NCBI GenBank assembly: GCA_964006375.1 | Contig: OZ023268.1 | Coordinates: forward strand, 87,610,358-87,674,357 | Length of the DNA stretch: 64,000 nucleotides | Reading direction: 5' to 3' | From: Tillus elongatus | Taxonomy: Eukaryota > Arthropoda > Insecta > Coleoptera > Cleridae | Shown here: positions 52,097 through 63,529 of the stretch, in pieces | Layout of the letters: each line of letters begins with the position of its first letter | How positions within the stretch are numbered: the first letter of the stretch is position 1 | Notes under the pieces: model-generated | The model's input: the letters and a program-made list of their open reading frames with translations, nothing else | Database searches by the model: none | Told to the model about the DNA's origin: nothing | Program-made: the position numbers and the translations under genes

Positions 52097-52806
52097 ATCT
52101 TATAGCATTCAGGTTGTGTAGTAAGAAGGAGATCCAAGGGATTTGAGCTGTGTGTTGGGATACGAGGAAAGTAAGTAGGTTGCTGAACCATATTGGCTAA
52201 AGAATTGCTGACTGCAAAAGCCTCCGCTGCTCTCCCTTGTGGATCGGTTTTTGAAGATCCTAGCCATTCCTTATTATGGACATTGAAGTCACCAAGAATA
52301 GTGACATCGGAGGAAGGATATTCAGAAATCAGATAGTCGGTTTTTTCAGAAAGGTAGTCAAAGAGCTGGACAAAGTTGTTGTCAGAAGGTGACCGGTAAA
52401 TGCAACAGATGAATTTAGTTGCAGCCCTGAGAGAAAGTTTTATCCATAGTATGTCTTTTCGTCCAGCTTCTAAATTGGGGAGCCTGGTGCAGGGTAGATT
52501 GCTACGGATGTATGCGCACACGCCTCCATGCAATCTAAAGGAAGTAAGGAGCTCATACCCCGGTAAATTAAGGTGATTAGTGGCTGTTTTGGCACTGATT
52601 TGGGTTTCGTTGAGGAAGAGGAGTTGAGGCCTGTTAGCCTGGAGGAAATGGTGGACGGAGTTCAGGTTAGAATTTAGGCCACATATATTCGAAAAGGATA
52701 TGTTAAATCTCGATGTTGGCGCCCCCTGTACACCCCTCTCCCGGAGATCCGAATGGAGGGGTATTTTGCCTCCGGAATATTTTGTACAAGGAGGAGCCAT
52801 CATCAT
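52093..52806 (-). CDS. APE-type endonuclease frame of the LINE
   Basis: Reads FNISFSNICGLNSNLNSVHH, LLFLNETQISAKT (catalytic Glu in NET), GGVCAYIRSNLPC, RYSP-like CCIYRSPSDNNF, VTILGDFNVHNKEWLGS (GDFN box), and SSNPLDLLLTTQP before TGA at 52093-52095. The RT frame overlaps by 4 bp in a different frame, so a one-base indel near a C-run (about 52080-52090) probably split a single EN-RT polyprotein of roughly 980 residues. Confidence 0.9.
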   Translation of the reverse strand: MMMAPPCTKYSGGKIPLHSDLRERGVQGAPTSRFNISFSNICGLNSNLNSVHHFLQANRPQLLFLNETQISAKTATNHLNLPGYELLTSFRLHGGVCAYIRSNLPCTRLPNLEAGRKDILWIKLSLRAATKFICCIYRSPSDNNFVQLFDYLSEKTDYLISEYPSSDVTILGDFNVHNKEWLGSSKTDPQGRAAEAFAVSNSLANMVQQPTYFPRIPTHSSNPLDLLLTTQPECYKI

Positions 52807-53140
52807 TTTTGTTTATAAGGGAAACCGACTAATACACCAGAACCGGAAACGTCCGTTGGGACTTCACCGGCCTCTTGATGTATGGGGTGGTACCTCCTCG
52901 GGCGTGAAAAAATCCTTTACTATTACGTAAAGGAAAATTCCACTACCACCTGCTATGGATTGGATTGGATCAATGTCTACCCCTTTAAAAATAAGATTAA
53001 TAAAGGGACTATCAATTGTACAATAGTTATGCTTTTCGACATAGTAGTAGGATTATATATATTCGCGCTCATTTGAAAACATTTTTGCAAAGTCTCACCA
53101 TCGATACCTCTCCATTAGCGAAATTTTTTACAATTTTTTA

Positions 53141-53425
53141 CAATGTATGTATGTATCCGAGCAATAACTCAAAAACTACTAAACTGATTTAAACGAAACT
53201 TGGCACATGTCGTCATTTTGGTAAGACCACGGAAGAGTTCAATAATAGCCAGGTCGATCGGAGCAGTTTTTCTAAAAAAAAAATTGAATGTCAATAAGTA
53301 AAAAATATTTTGATGAAATTTAGTAGGTATGATGCTCCGGTAAAGACCTTACTATATACCAAAATTCAACTTGCTAAGTAAATAGAAAAATGAGTTATTC
53401 AAATTTGAAGAATTTTTTTTTTTGT
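53141..53425 (+). repeat. Second interspersed repeat family (copy 2 of 3)
   Basis: GTATGTATCCGAGCAATAAC, CTCAAAAACTACTAAACTG, AACGAAACTTGGCACATG; then TGATGAAATTTAGTAGGT and TACCAAAATTCAAC. Matches 41941-42235 in inverted orientation. Confidence 0.65.
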
Positions 53426-53483
53426 ATCTGCGCAGATCAGGTTCTAAATAGAGCAATTAATTAAATAGAGAGTGGTACATACA

Positions 53484-54935
53484 GACTTGGAGACTACTTC
53501 TCTGGCTTCACTTTCGTTTCCGTAAATGAAGAACGTAGCCAGCGCGTAAGCTAACTGGAGCAAGTGGCCCTTCGGAATTCTATATATTCTATGATGTTCT
53601 TCAACGTTTCTATAACCGATTTCGCTACTTGACAGTATCTTCAGACAGAATAAAATTGAATTAGTACGAAATCGTGACAACTACAGATAAATATATGTTG
53701 CTATGTTATGATGTGTTGATCAAAAAACTCTTTGAAAATAAAATTAAACGAACATGACGGATGACGCCTTCAAAATGTCTACGTGATGTATATCAATATT
53801 TAACATAAAAATAGAACTATCCTATAACAGTAATAACTATAATAACAATTATAACAATAAAATAACTAAATAATAAGGGTCACAAAGCAGGCTCTATACA
53901 ATGAAAATATTGACACACATCAACTCATTATCATATTACGCTTTTTTGAAAAAGAAAATAGTTAGATTTATTTTCTTTGATTTATTTACCTAGGAAGAAG
54001 AAAATACATTGGTAGCTTTTAAATCTTACAACACGACGCGTGATTTGTTATTTTACGCGAAAGAAAAAAGGTGTTTCTTGACAAACGCTGAAGTTTATGA
54101 ATTAGCTTGTACACATTGTAACGCAATTTACATAGGTGAAAATTCTAGAAAGTTTCACACCTGATACAAAGAAGATATTTCTGCATTTAGAAATAACCAA
54201 GCTGAGAAATCTACATTTGCAAAACATATTATTGATACCCAACATAGACCCACAGTAAATAACCGCATAAAACCACACCTTTTTTTAATGACAAACGTAA
54301 ACTAGTCGTTTTTGAAGCTTTAGAAGTAAAAAGCACATACACGACAATAGCTGCCGTGTTTTAAATAAGCAAACTGGTGTAATGGATGCCCTTTTTTTGA
54401 TATTCTTCTTCATAATTAAATAAACCAAACAAAATAAATCTAACTATTTTTTTCTGAATAAAGTTGTAATAAGACAATGCGTTGATGTGTGTCGATATTT
54501 TCGTTGTATAGAGTCTGCCTTACTACTGTTATTGTTTAGTTATTTTATTGTTATAATTGTTTTTATACTTACTACTGTTCTAGGTTAGTTCTACTTTTAT
54601 GTTAAATATTGACATACATCACGCAAACATTTTGAAGGCGTCATCCGTCATTTTTGTTTTAAATTATTTTCATTTTTAAAGAATTTTTTAATGAAAACAC
54701 TATAACATAGCAACAGATATTTATTTGTAGTTGTCATGATTTTGTACTACATCATTCTTCTTCTCTCTGGGGGATGCTGTGAAGCAGCAAAACCAGTTAC
54801 AGAAACGTTGAAGAACATCCTAGAACATCTACAATTCAGACGGTCCATTTGCGCCAGTTAGATTACGCCCTGGCTACGTCCTTTATTTACAGAAACGAAA
54901 ACCAACAGTGAAGCCAGAGACGTAGTCTCCAATTC
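53484..54935. mobile_element. Second Penelope-like element with inverted arms of about 510 bp
   Basis: Left arm 53484-53992 and right arm 54413-54935 are inverted copies: GACGGATGACGCCTTCAAAA (53756) matches TTTTGAAGGCGTCATCCGTC (about 54628); TTGGAGACTACTTCTCTGG matches the complement of CCAGAGACGTAGTCTCCAA. The unique centre encodes a GIY-YIG remnant only; the RT is absent. Arms are diverged by indels, so the copy is older than the 32.3 kb one. Confidence 0.85.
53997..54304 (+). pseudogene. GIY-YIG endonuclease remnant of a Penelope-like element
   Basis: The frame reads NTTRDLLFYAKEKRCFLTNA, EVYELACTHCNAIYIGENSR, stop, YKEDISAFRNNQAEKSTFAK and HIIDTQHRPTVNNRIKPH. The CxxC next to YIG, the R...YKEH-like helix and the ST(F)AKH motif are those of the Penelope endonuclease. 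One in-frame stop lies in the domain (about 54160). Confidence 0.85.
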
Positions 54936-55564
54936 CTCATGTAGTATGCACCAGTTTCGCCAAGGGCAACAACAATCAATGAATTAAATAGTAATACGAG
55001 AAAATGAACAGAAGAGGAATGTCTGAATTATATTTAGAAGCCAACACAATCCACACCTCATCTTCCTTGTAAATTGTATAATTCGTAACTCAAATTTGTA
55101 ACTCAAAGTGATACATTTATTTAGAAAGATGAGAAAGAAAATAAAGAAAAAACATGACTGGAGACCCTTTTCAAGTTTCTTGTAGCAACACCACTGAAGC
55201 TGACACAAATGAAACCATCAAATTTTCACTGTCGACAGATTAATGTTTACTTCGAAAGGAATTTAATTTGGGAGTGCGCCCAATTAAAGTCACGAACCAT
55301 TCGAGCGAGACAAGGAAAAGTGTCATTTATTCGATTGAGAACAGCTGGAATACCCCCGATTGTCTTCCATGGCGTTCCCAATTCCCTGTTTCCGTCACCT
55401 CGTCAGCCACATTTAAATAATCATTAAGGACTGCCGTCCCAATCGATATGTTCGCGTTTTTCGTTATCTCTTCCCCCTGGACACTTCATTCATAATAAAA
55501 TTTATATCACACGGACTCGTGGCGTTCTCATAATTAGCTACGTAGTTTTTAAACTTCATTGTAA
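54936..55564. other. Unassigned stretch with a conserved-looking block at 55209-55530
   Basis: 55209-55427 is open on plus (72 residues, no domain recognised). The block 55209-55530 is less AT-rich, has no repeat copies in this window, and contains a near-perfect hairpin TTTAATTTGGG-AGTGCG-CCCAATTAAA (about 55261-55288). It could be a conserved non-coding element or a host exon; neither is shown. Confidence 0.35.
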
Positions 55565-55925
55565 AAAAATCGGGACGCAGCAAGTGCGTTATATAATAGT
55601 CCTCCTTTTGAGAAAAAAACTTTAAATGGCCAAAATTCAATCTTCTATCTAAAATTTGGTGAAACTAGGTACTGAAAGTCTTTTTAAAAGAAACTTGTAT
55701 TGTTAATTTCATTAAAGTTATAAAAGCTTTCCAGAAGAAAATTTAAATCATGTTTAGAAAAGGAATGTATCTGCCAAATTATAAACGTGGCAGGAATTTT
55801 TCCTTGTTAATCGCCTGGATAATTGCGTTTTAGTCAACCTAATCGAACCGGTTTCTCCAACAAAAAAAAGTGTTTTTAAACAAATTCTATTAGTGAATTT
55901 TCTTAATAAAAATTTGCTAATATTA
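55565..55925 (+). repeat. AB-family-related segment, B end to A-end hairpin
   Basis: CGGGACGCAGCAAGTGCG with TTATATAATAG at 55571; interior (GAAACTAGGTACTGAAAG, CAGGAATTTTTCCTTG) like 40.9 and 25.3 kb; finish at TTAGTGAATTTTCTTAATA and AAAATTTGCTAA near 55890-55922. Confidence 0.6.
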
Positions 55926-56039
55926 ACAATAAAAATGTCTGCTACAATGGTTACTTTATCTACCTTGTGTTATTTTCTTTGCGCCTCTTTTTATATAAGA
56001 ATCCATTATGGTGAACTAAACCTTGATTTTAATTTAGGC

Positions 56040-56290
56040 AAAACTCCAAATTTTGTGAACCAAATTACTGAAAGTTCACAACAGAGGTGTATTTACTTCA
56101 TTTCCAGCTACATGTAAAGTCTCATTCCAGTTAATACTTTCAAAAATATAGCGTATTCCATAATTATTCTGTATATTTAAAAAAAATGTCCGTTATAGAT
56201 CACTTACGAATTCGTCCGCGATTGTAACGGATCGAAGACATGCGCCAAGTTTCGTTCAAATCAGTTGAGTATTTTTTGAGGTATCGCCCA
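56040..56290 (-). repeat. Second interspersed repeat family (copy 3 of 3)
   Basis: CTACATGTAAAGTCTCATTC, AAAAATATAGCG, AAGTTTCGTTCAAATCAG and TTGAGTATTTTTTGAGGTAT match the 41.9 kb copy closely; it runs into the (CATA)n(TA)n tract. Confidence 0.7.
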
Positions 56291-56296
56291 CATACA

Positions 56297-56394
<98 letters not shown>

Positions 56395-56398
56395 TATA
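56291..56398. repeat. (CATA)n(TA)n microsatellite
   Basis: About nine CATA units pass into about 31 TA units, with a CACA interruption near 56387. Confidence 0.95.
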
Positions 56399-56576
56399 GG
56401 GTCATTGATGGTCGATGGTAGGTTAGACGTTTATGGAAAACAGGACATAGGATTAATCTCAAAATTTGGATGCTGCCATAAATAGGCACGACCTTATTTT
56501 CATTTTGGCGGTGTTGCCGCTTCTACTCAAAAATAGTAACAACTTTCTTATTTTTAATGGGACACCCTGTATATTA
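56399..56576. mobile_element. Possible TA-flanked MITE
   Basis: Directly after TATATATA the sequence GGGTCATTGATGGTCG begins; 178 bp later AATGGGACACCCTGTATA ends it. GGGT-C and G-ACCC next to TA at both ends suggest a mariner-type non-autonomous element in a TA tract. The inverted match is only a few bases. Confidence 0.35.
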
Positions 56577-56831
56577 TTTCGCTTTTTTTAGAATTGTAAT
56601 TTCTTTATGATAATTTCTTCTTAATAGTTTCCTATACCCATCTACACTGGTTTTCCAGATAATACTTATTTAATATTTTTCTCATATAAATGGTCCCACT
56701 AACATTTTAATTTAGCTGCTATTTAAAACCATAGAAGGCTTATCACCATATTTTGGAGTGCGGAGATTATCACTCGACATTTCTTAGTTAAAGTAACTGT
56801 CTAATTTATATTTACGCAGTTTTATATTACA

Positions 56832-58128
56832 CAGTCTTATCCACGACAGGCAGTATGGATTCCATCAGCGCAGATCGACTGCCGACCTCCTTTCCTTTGT
56901 CACCCATTCTTGGAACAAGTCTATGGAACAACACGGTGAATCCCAGATTGTTGCTCTAGACATATCCAAAGCGTTCGACCAGGTCTGGCACGCAGCGCTG
57001 CTTAATAAACTACCGGCCTATGGCCTACCACCAAAACTCTGTATGTGGACAGCAAATTTCCTCTCCAACAGGAGCATATCTGTTGTTGTGGATGGCCATT
57101 CCTCTAAACTGTATCCAATTAATGCAGGAGTTCCTCAAGGTTCAGCTTTAGCCCCTACTTTGTTTCTTCTCCACATCAATGACCTCCTCTCGAGCACATT
57201 CAACCCAGTTCACAGCTACGCGGACGACAGCACTCTCCATTCAAATATACAATATTCTAAGCCTGTCTCTTTAGCCCAATTATATGAGGATCGCAGACTC
57301 ATGGAGGGTTCTGTCTCCGTGGATCTCCAAAAAATATTAGACTGGGGAAGTAGAAATCTTGTACAATTCAACCCCACCAAAACTAAGTCTTGCTTTCTTT
57401 CTCACAAGAGTTACACCAGCCCTAGACCCATCACAATGAACAACCAAGTTATTCAAAGTAATGAGTCATTTTCTCTTGTTGGCATTTCTGTGGATCGAAA
57501 TCTTAATTGGCACCAACATGTCACATCAATTGCAGAAGCGGCTGCTAAGAAATTAGGTTTCCTCTGCCGGGATCGCAAATGCTTTTCACCAGCTAATCTC
57601 TATACCTTATTTACCTCACAACTAAAGCCAAACCTCGAATACTGCTCCCACTTCTGGGGTGGCGCTGCCGCTTCTACACTCGCTATCCTGGACTCCATTC
57701 AAAAGAGAGCTATACGTCTCATCGTTGACCCTACCCTCACCCAAAGGCTGCCATCCCTTGCCCACCGACGTGCCGTTGGTGACCTCTCTCTCTCTCTTTT
57801 ATAGATATCAGCACGGGCACTGCTCAGAGGAACTTTCCTCCATAGTTCCCCCACCTGCTGCCCCCAACAGATCTACCAGGGGAACAGAGCGAATGCACCC
57901 TTTTACTGTCCAGGTCGCCAGACTTAGAACATCTTGTTATGCCCGCTCTTTTGTCCCGAGGACTTCCAAGTTGTGGAATTCCTTGCCGGCACATGTTTTC
58001 TTTCTCCTCCGAACCTCCAAACCTTCAAGTCCAGAATTAACAAGCTGCCTCTTTCCTCCTTGTCAACACCCACGGTACGATAGTATTTAGGCTGTAAGCC
58101 CTCGTGGTGTGTTGTTGAGATTTAAAAA
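56832..58128 (+). mobile_element. 5'-truncated copy of the 49.8 kb LINE
   Basis: Starts inside the RT (CACAGTCTTATCCACGACAG, coding for LIHDRQYGF) and continues to the shared 3' end GGCTGTAAGCCCTCGTGG and an A-run near 58120. Frame 56923-57804 (293 residues) keeps SYADDSTLHS. A CT-run two units longer than in the 49.8 kb copy (near 57785-57798) shifts the frame; the remaining C-terminus is read in a second frame to 58090. Start inside the gene is typical of incomplete reverse transcription. Confidence 0.92.
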
Positions 58129-58375
58129 AAAGTTAGGTATTAACGAAAATTTCTGTTTAGATTTACAAGCTTTTTTTACAAACATGGGGAAAGTCAAAAA
58201 TTTAGAGATATTAATTCAAAACGAAGACGGAGCTGTAGAACAAGATGCAAAAGGGAAACTTGATTCTTATGTATACTATCAGTAGTTAAAAAATATAGGG
58301 AAATACTGTGTTTATAATAGCTTAAACAACGTGGAGTATCTCTCCAATGTGACACAAATTCATACTCATTAATAA
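58129..58375. other. Unassigned spacer
   Basis: Nothing recognised. Confidence 0.3.
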
Positions 58376-58889
58376 CGTCTGGATGCAGCAAGTGCTTTAT
58401 GGAAGTGAATTTTGTTAAACATGTTTTTAATAGGAATTACGTCTCTGTACTGCAAGCTGGCATCATTTTGGTTACCGGTATAACCTATATAGTAGATCAA
58501 TGTACCATATTTTATGAAATTAACTTATTGTTTGAAAATGTATACAAAATTTCCGAAAATAAACTTAAAATGTTTGGGAGAAAACTAGTAGCCAACGAAC
58601 CTCAGATTAATAACACATTGTGTTATTGAAATTTGAAGCATTTAATGAAGATTCGCTACCAAAACGCACTTGCTGCGTCTCGATGCATCATATTTCGATT
58701 AAAAATGCAAAAATAGTATAAGGGATGCTCGAAAAAAAATTGAGGTATCACCAACGACTTATGGGCCAGCCGATGATAGTCAAAATGATTGGATGCAGCT
58801 CAAGACTCCCTATAATTAACGTATACAATTTTTTCTCGTATCTTTTATAATTACAATTATATTGAGCTTTACCGTAGAAATGCGTCACC

Positions 58890-58986
<97 letters not shown>

Positions 58987-59895
58987 TAAAAAATCAAACC
59001 AAATCTGCATATGGATTAACGAATTTTTTCTACGGCAATGAACTAAAAATTATAGACCGTGAAACCATAAACTTAACTAACACTACTGCCAAAGCGTCAG
59101 AGAAAGGGTCTATTTGAAATGTATTATCTGGAAATATGTTAGTAAAATGAAGGACAATGACTGTTGAGGCTGTTAAGGGTTTGTAGAACACTCTTCTTGC
59201 GACATTTTTTTTGCATAACCACTATTCGTTACAGGTTCTTTGCCTAAATGTTGTCAATTTTGACGTTTCAAATCGCGATTTTGACGTTTTAAGGAAACCC
59301 CCAATTTATTTTTCTTTAAATGCCTCTAACTTTTTGTCTTTTAACTTAGAGATAAATTTTGGCAGGTAATTTAGCTATAATGCCTTTTGCCCTTACTTTG
59401 TTATTTCCGGAGATATAATTTTTTTCGAAAGAAAGCACAAAATTTTCCGGGAAAACCTGTGCCGATTTTGGGGGAAACCCTTTTTTTGTTCTTTAAAAGC
59501 CTAAAACTTTTTGGGCTTTTAACTTAGAGACCTAAATTCTGGCACATGTTTCACTTTTTGTAATACAAATCCGCGTACCAAATTTGGTTGCCCTTACTTT
59601 GTTAGTCACGGAAATATAAACATTTTCCGAAGAAAACACAAAATTTTCCGAGGAAACCTGGGCCGATTTTCCTGTCTAACAAACTTATCCAAGCCATTTG
59701 CAAAAGGAAGGCACCTACCAAATTTGATCAAAATCGGCCCATTTTATAAATATTGATGAATGTATATATATATATAAACTGACCACAGATATGTGTTCTA
59801 GGGGGTCTAGTTGGCGCTCAGTTGAAAACGTTTTTTTTTTTTCAAAATCTCATTAGTGAATTGTTTTAAGAAATTATTTCTTTTTAAGAAAATCT
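58376..59895 (-). repeat. AB-family copy, full length, minus orientation
   Basis: B...B segment 58378-58683 (CTGGATGCAGCAAGTGC at left, CACTTGCTGCGTCTCG at right), body with (TA)n at 58893-58981 preceded by TACCGTAGAAATGCGTCACC (the mariner-like CAGGGTG word inverted), AAAGGGTCTATTTGAAATG, a partial internal duplication (59224-59470 against 59480-59740), short (TA)n at 59762-59776 and an A end to about 59895. Confidence 0.78.
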
Positions 59896-60167
59896 ACTAA
59901 AAACGTTAATGAGGTCTCGGAGTCTTCATCGAAAATTTTCCAAGTTATTTTCAATTATATGAAATTCAAAAAAAAAAAGTTTCAAGTTCGCAACAGCCAA
60001 TACAATATTTATGGTTTCGATGTCGATAAGCAGAAGTTACGCAAAACGTTTAACAAACCTAAGATATACGGACTTTTAACTGGTTAACATTAATAGTTTA
60101 AAGTACTTAATATGATGTTTGACTAAGTGGTTGTAGTATGTTCTACTTTTTTTAAATTTTATGTCAA

Positions 60168-60241
<74 letters not shown>

Positions 60242-60485
60242 AGTTGTATATAAGTGAACGTTAATTACAAATTACCTTAAACCAGTTTATGTTATGCATA
60301 AATATTTTCTAAAAATTAAAGATTTTAGGGAAGTCATGGCATTTTCGCCACCTAGCGGCAGATTTAGAAAGCGGAAAATAATTTCCGGCATTTTCTCATG
60401 GCCACTTTACATATGCTAATTTTTTTCCGAAAGCTGCAGCTGTGACGGTTTTCGAGATACAGCCGATACATGTCCTTATTTGAAC

Positions 60486-60489
<4 letters not shown>
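59896..60489. other. Unassigned stretch containing (TA)n at 60172-60237
   Basis: Around 60330-60489 the sequence CACCTAGCGGCAGATT...TTTGAACACCCTATA ends at TA like a mariner-type terminus (inverse TATAGGGTGTTCAAA), but its partner end was not found. Confidence 0.4.

Positions 60490-60567
<78 letters not shown>
60490..60567. repeat. (TA)n tract left of the mariner
   Basis: Uninterrupted TA, abutting the mariner terminus at 60568. Confidence 0.96.
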
Positions 60568-60571
<4 letters not shown>

Positions 60572-62252
60572 GGCACATTGAAAACGAAACAGACCGATTT
60601 GCGTCCAGAGAATTTTTTTATGAAACGCTGAAACACGTCAATTTTAATATTGAGGGGACATGTTTTGACATAAAACTCAACTTTGTCACATCAACCCCTT
60701 AAGGGTGGTGATAAAAACCCTTATATTTTAAATAGGGAACATGGGTCGAGTGTTACATCATTTCAAAGCTTTTTCTTTTTTGAATTCAGCACACTATTTT
60801 TTTTTAAAGTTTTATCAACTCGTTTAAAAATTCTTCATAGTTGAAGATGCAAAAACGCATTTCGCTCATTCCGATAAGAAATGTGCTTATAGTCAATGGT
60901 TTGTTGGTTTGTAAACAATAAAATGACTATCAGAACATTTCTTATCGGAATGAGAGAAATGCGGTTTATTATTTCGGTGTATCGGTCGATTTGATACTTG
61001 ATAGTGGGTACTACCGAAAATTAATTTCACAATGGTGTATTCTGTAGAAGAAAGAGTTGAAATAATTACTCTTTTTTTTCAAAAACGATGACTGTGACAT
61101 CCGTACCGCAAATTTGTTTAATAAACGACATCCGAACAGGCATGTTAACAGAAAATACATTTTGGAGTTAGTTGCAAAGTTTCGACAAAATGGTTCAGTA
61201 GCCAACAAAAAACGGGATCGTGAACGTGAATTTCCGGTTAGAAATGAGACTACTGAGATTGAGATTTTAGGACAAATTGCTGCAGACCCAACTTTGAGCA
61301 CGAGAAATTGGCCACTGTTTCAATCATCACAAGGAGTACTATTCAGCGAATATTGAAGCATCATAAATTTCACCCGTATAAAATTAATCTTGTACAACAA
61401 CTGAATGAAGATTATTTTGATCGGCGGCTGGAGTTTTGTGAAGTTATGACTGCACGAATAGCTGATAACGGGAACTTTCTGTTCAATATCTGTTTTTCAG
61501 ACGAGTGTACGTTTTTATTAAACTCTACAGTCAATGGTCATAATTGTCGTTATTGGGCAGATAATAATCCAAGAAATTTTCACGAAGTCCACACTCAAAC
61601 TCCACAGAAATTGAATGTCTGGACTGGCATTTTTGGAGACCGTTTAATCGGACCAATTTTTCTTGATGGCAATTTGAGTGTCGAAACGTATTTGGAGTTA
61701 CTAGAAGATATCGCTTACCCTCTACTAATTGTCATTGTTAAAAATGATGATCGCTATCAAGAAAATCAATTAGTATTTCAACAATATGGAGCTCCTCCGC
61801 ATTTTTCACAACGTGTTAAGGGAGTTTTTGAACAGAGAGTTTCCAGAGCAATGGATTGGGCGAGAGGTGCTATTGAGTGGCCACCTAGATCACCGTATTT
61901 AACTCATTTAGACTTCTTTCTATGGGGCCATTTAAAGAGTAAAATTTACGCAACAAAACCGGAGTCTGTGGAAGAATTACGACGACGCATTGTTAAAGAA
62001 TGCCGTCTAATAACTCCACAAATGCTCCAGAATGTCAGAGCTCGTTTTGAACAAAATTTGTACTTTTGTATGGAAGCTGGTGGTCAACAATTTGAACACT
62101 TACTTAACTGAATAAACATCTTTGAACGTTTGGTTTTGTTATTTGGTTTTTTTAACGAAAAACTGACTAATTAGTGCATTTCTTATCACAATGAATGAAA
62201 TACGTTCTTGCAATTCCAACTGTGAATAATTTTTAAACGAGTTGATAAAACC

Positions 62253-62256
<4 letters not shown>
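60568..62256 (+). mobile_element. Mariner element (DD41D-like), second copy, between (TA)n tracts
   Basis: The left end GGGTGGCACATTGAAAACG and the first 450 bp match the 27969-30232 element. The right end is deleted internally: the text breaks at GAGTTGATAAAA and jumps to CCACCC before (TA)n (62257-62332). So most of the right terminal region is missing while the outermost bases remain. Confidence 0.88.
61032..62111 (+). pseudogene. Mariner transposase, frameshifted, second catalytic Asp lost
   Basis: ATG at 61032 (MVYSVEERVEIITLFFQKR, stop), then in frame two the region NLFNKRHPNRHVNRKYILEL and NKKRDREREFPVRNETTEIE (to 61356), then frame three from 61308: STIQRILKHHKFHPYK, NICFSDECTFLLNSTVNGHN (first Asp), FGDRLIGPIFLDGNLS, LVFQQYGAPPHF (Tyr replaces the second Asp) and WGHLKSKIYATKPESVEELR, ending QQFEHLLN at 62111. 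The third Asp is present in THLDFFLWG. It is close in sequence to the 28.7 kb copy. Confidence 0.9.

Positions 62257-62332
<76 letters not shown>
62257..62332. repeat. (TA)n tract right of the mariner
   Basis: TA repeats with one G near 62324. Confidence 0.96.
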
Positions 62333-63529
62333 GTAGAGTTACTGCAAGACGTAGCCGTTTCTTAGCGGGGTTGTCAGATCTTCAGAAATGTCATGTGGTC
62401 AAACCTTTCATGCATAAACATCCCAAATTTTCACAACTTTGGTAATAAATTATAAATTTTATGAAAGGCAATTTTATCACTTAGTTAAAAAAAATTAAAC
62501 CCTAATTCTATTTAATACCTGAAAATTTAAAATTACCCGTTTTCCTGACTCTTAAGTCATCCCTAGAATGCAAATCACTACCTGACAATGTACGCTGTTG
62601 TCGAGCTCCGCTGTCATTTGTCAGTCTGTGGCAGTGCGATCTGTCAACATTACATTGAAATTTGGTAACCTCAGATTTAAATAATACTTGGCTTAGTGCA
62701 AGGTTTCCAGATTAGATAGGTTGTCTGATAACTTTGAGGGGGAGTGTCGCGGGAGGAGGGCACTAAGTCATGTGTACGCCTGCGTCTTGATGTTTTAAAT
62801 AACATTTATTACAAATTTGTGTAACTTTTTATGTGTTTCCTGAAAGATTTTCGAAAGCTATCAGTTACAGATTTATTCTAATGATTATTTTGCTCAAAAT
62901 AGCAGTTAAATCAAAACTTTTTATTTATACAAGTGAAATGTAAAAACATACTTTGTCAAACGTAGTATAGGATATTAAAATAACTATCTAGGTTAGTGTG
63001 TGTATTTATGTCAATACTTTTTTGATTGTCAAAGTCTAGTAAGCGATTCAGGTAAAATATTTTTGCAAATACTTTAATTGATGTTTTTCGCTAACAAAAG
63101 GCTTAAATATAATGTAAAAACTTATTTGAATTCGGCTTACGTCTGTGCTTTTGTTAACACATTTTCTCAGCATGACACGTAAGATGGCAAACTTTGACAG
63201 AATCATTTCCCCAGGATGATACTTAAAAGCTAAGATGAATGGTGTCCTTTCAAGGGCCACGTTTGATCAAGATAACTTTTGATAATATGTTACAACAATA
63301 AAGAAAAAGAAAATACAAAGTTCAATAATAATACTCTTTATAAATACTCCCACATATATTAAAAATTAAAACTTACAAAATTAAAAACTAGATACATACG
63401 CAACAAAAATTAAGTTGAAAATTACAAACAATTTTTGAATGCACTGTGTCTAGAAAGTTAGTAAACAAAAGAAATGGTGCATATAGTTTTTGTAATAAAA
63501 ATTAATCATTATACTGAAATATCTATAAA
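62333..63529. other. Unassigned stretch
   Basis: No gene, RNA or repeat recognised. 62580-62780 is somewhat less AT-rich; a 70-residue minus-strand frame (63260-63048) has no domain. Confidence 0.35.

Larger units (their letters stand above)
49799..52950 (-). mobile_element. Non-LTR retrotransposon, CR1/Jockey group, nearly complete
   Basis: Minus strand: endonuclease frame 52806-52093, RT frame 52096-49841, a short 3' UTR (GGCTGTAAGCCCTCGTGG) and a poly-A (T-run on plus at about 49799-49810). The 5' boundary lies above 52806 and is not defined. No ORF1 was recognised. The second, 5'-truncated copy at 56832-58128 is nearly identical, which implies recent activity. Confidence 0.92.
49655..53130. 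repeat. AB-family palindromic A...A pair split by a LINE
   Basis: 49655-49795 holds a plus A end of the ATCGATGGTGAGACT subfamily; 53066-53130 holds the inverted A end (TTCGCGCTCATTTGAAAAC, AGTCTCACCATCGATACC, TTAGCGAAA). The sequence between is the LINE. This matches the A-(TA)n-A palindrome at 21125-21456 with a LINE in the middle. Confidence 0.6.
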
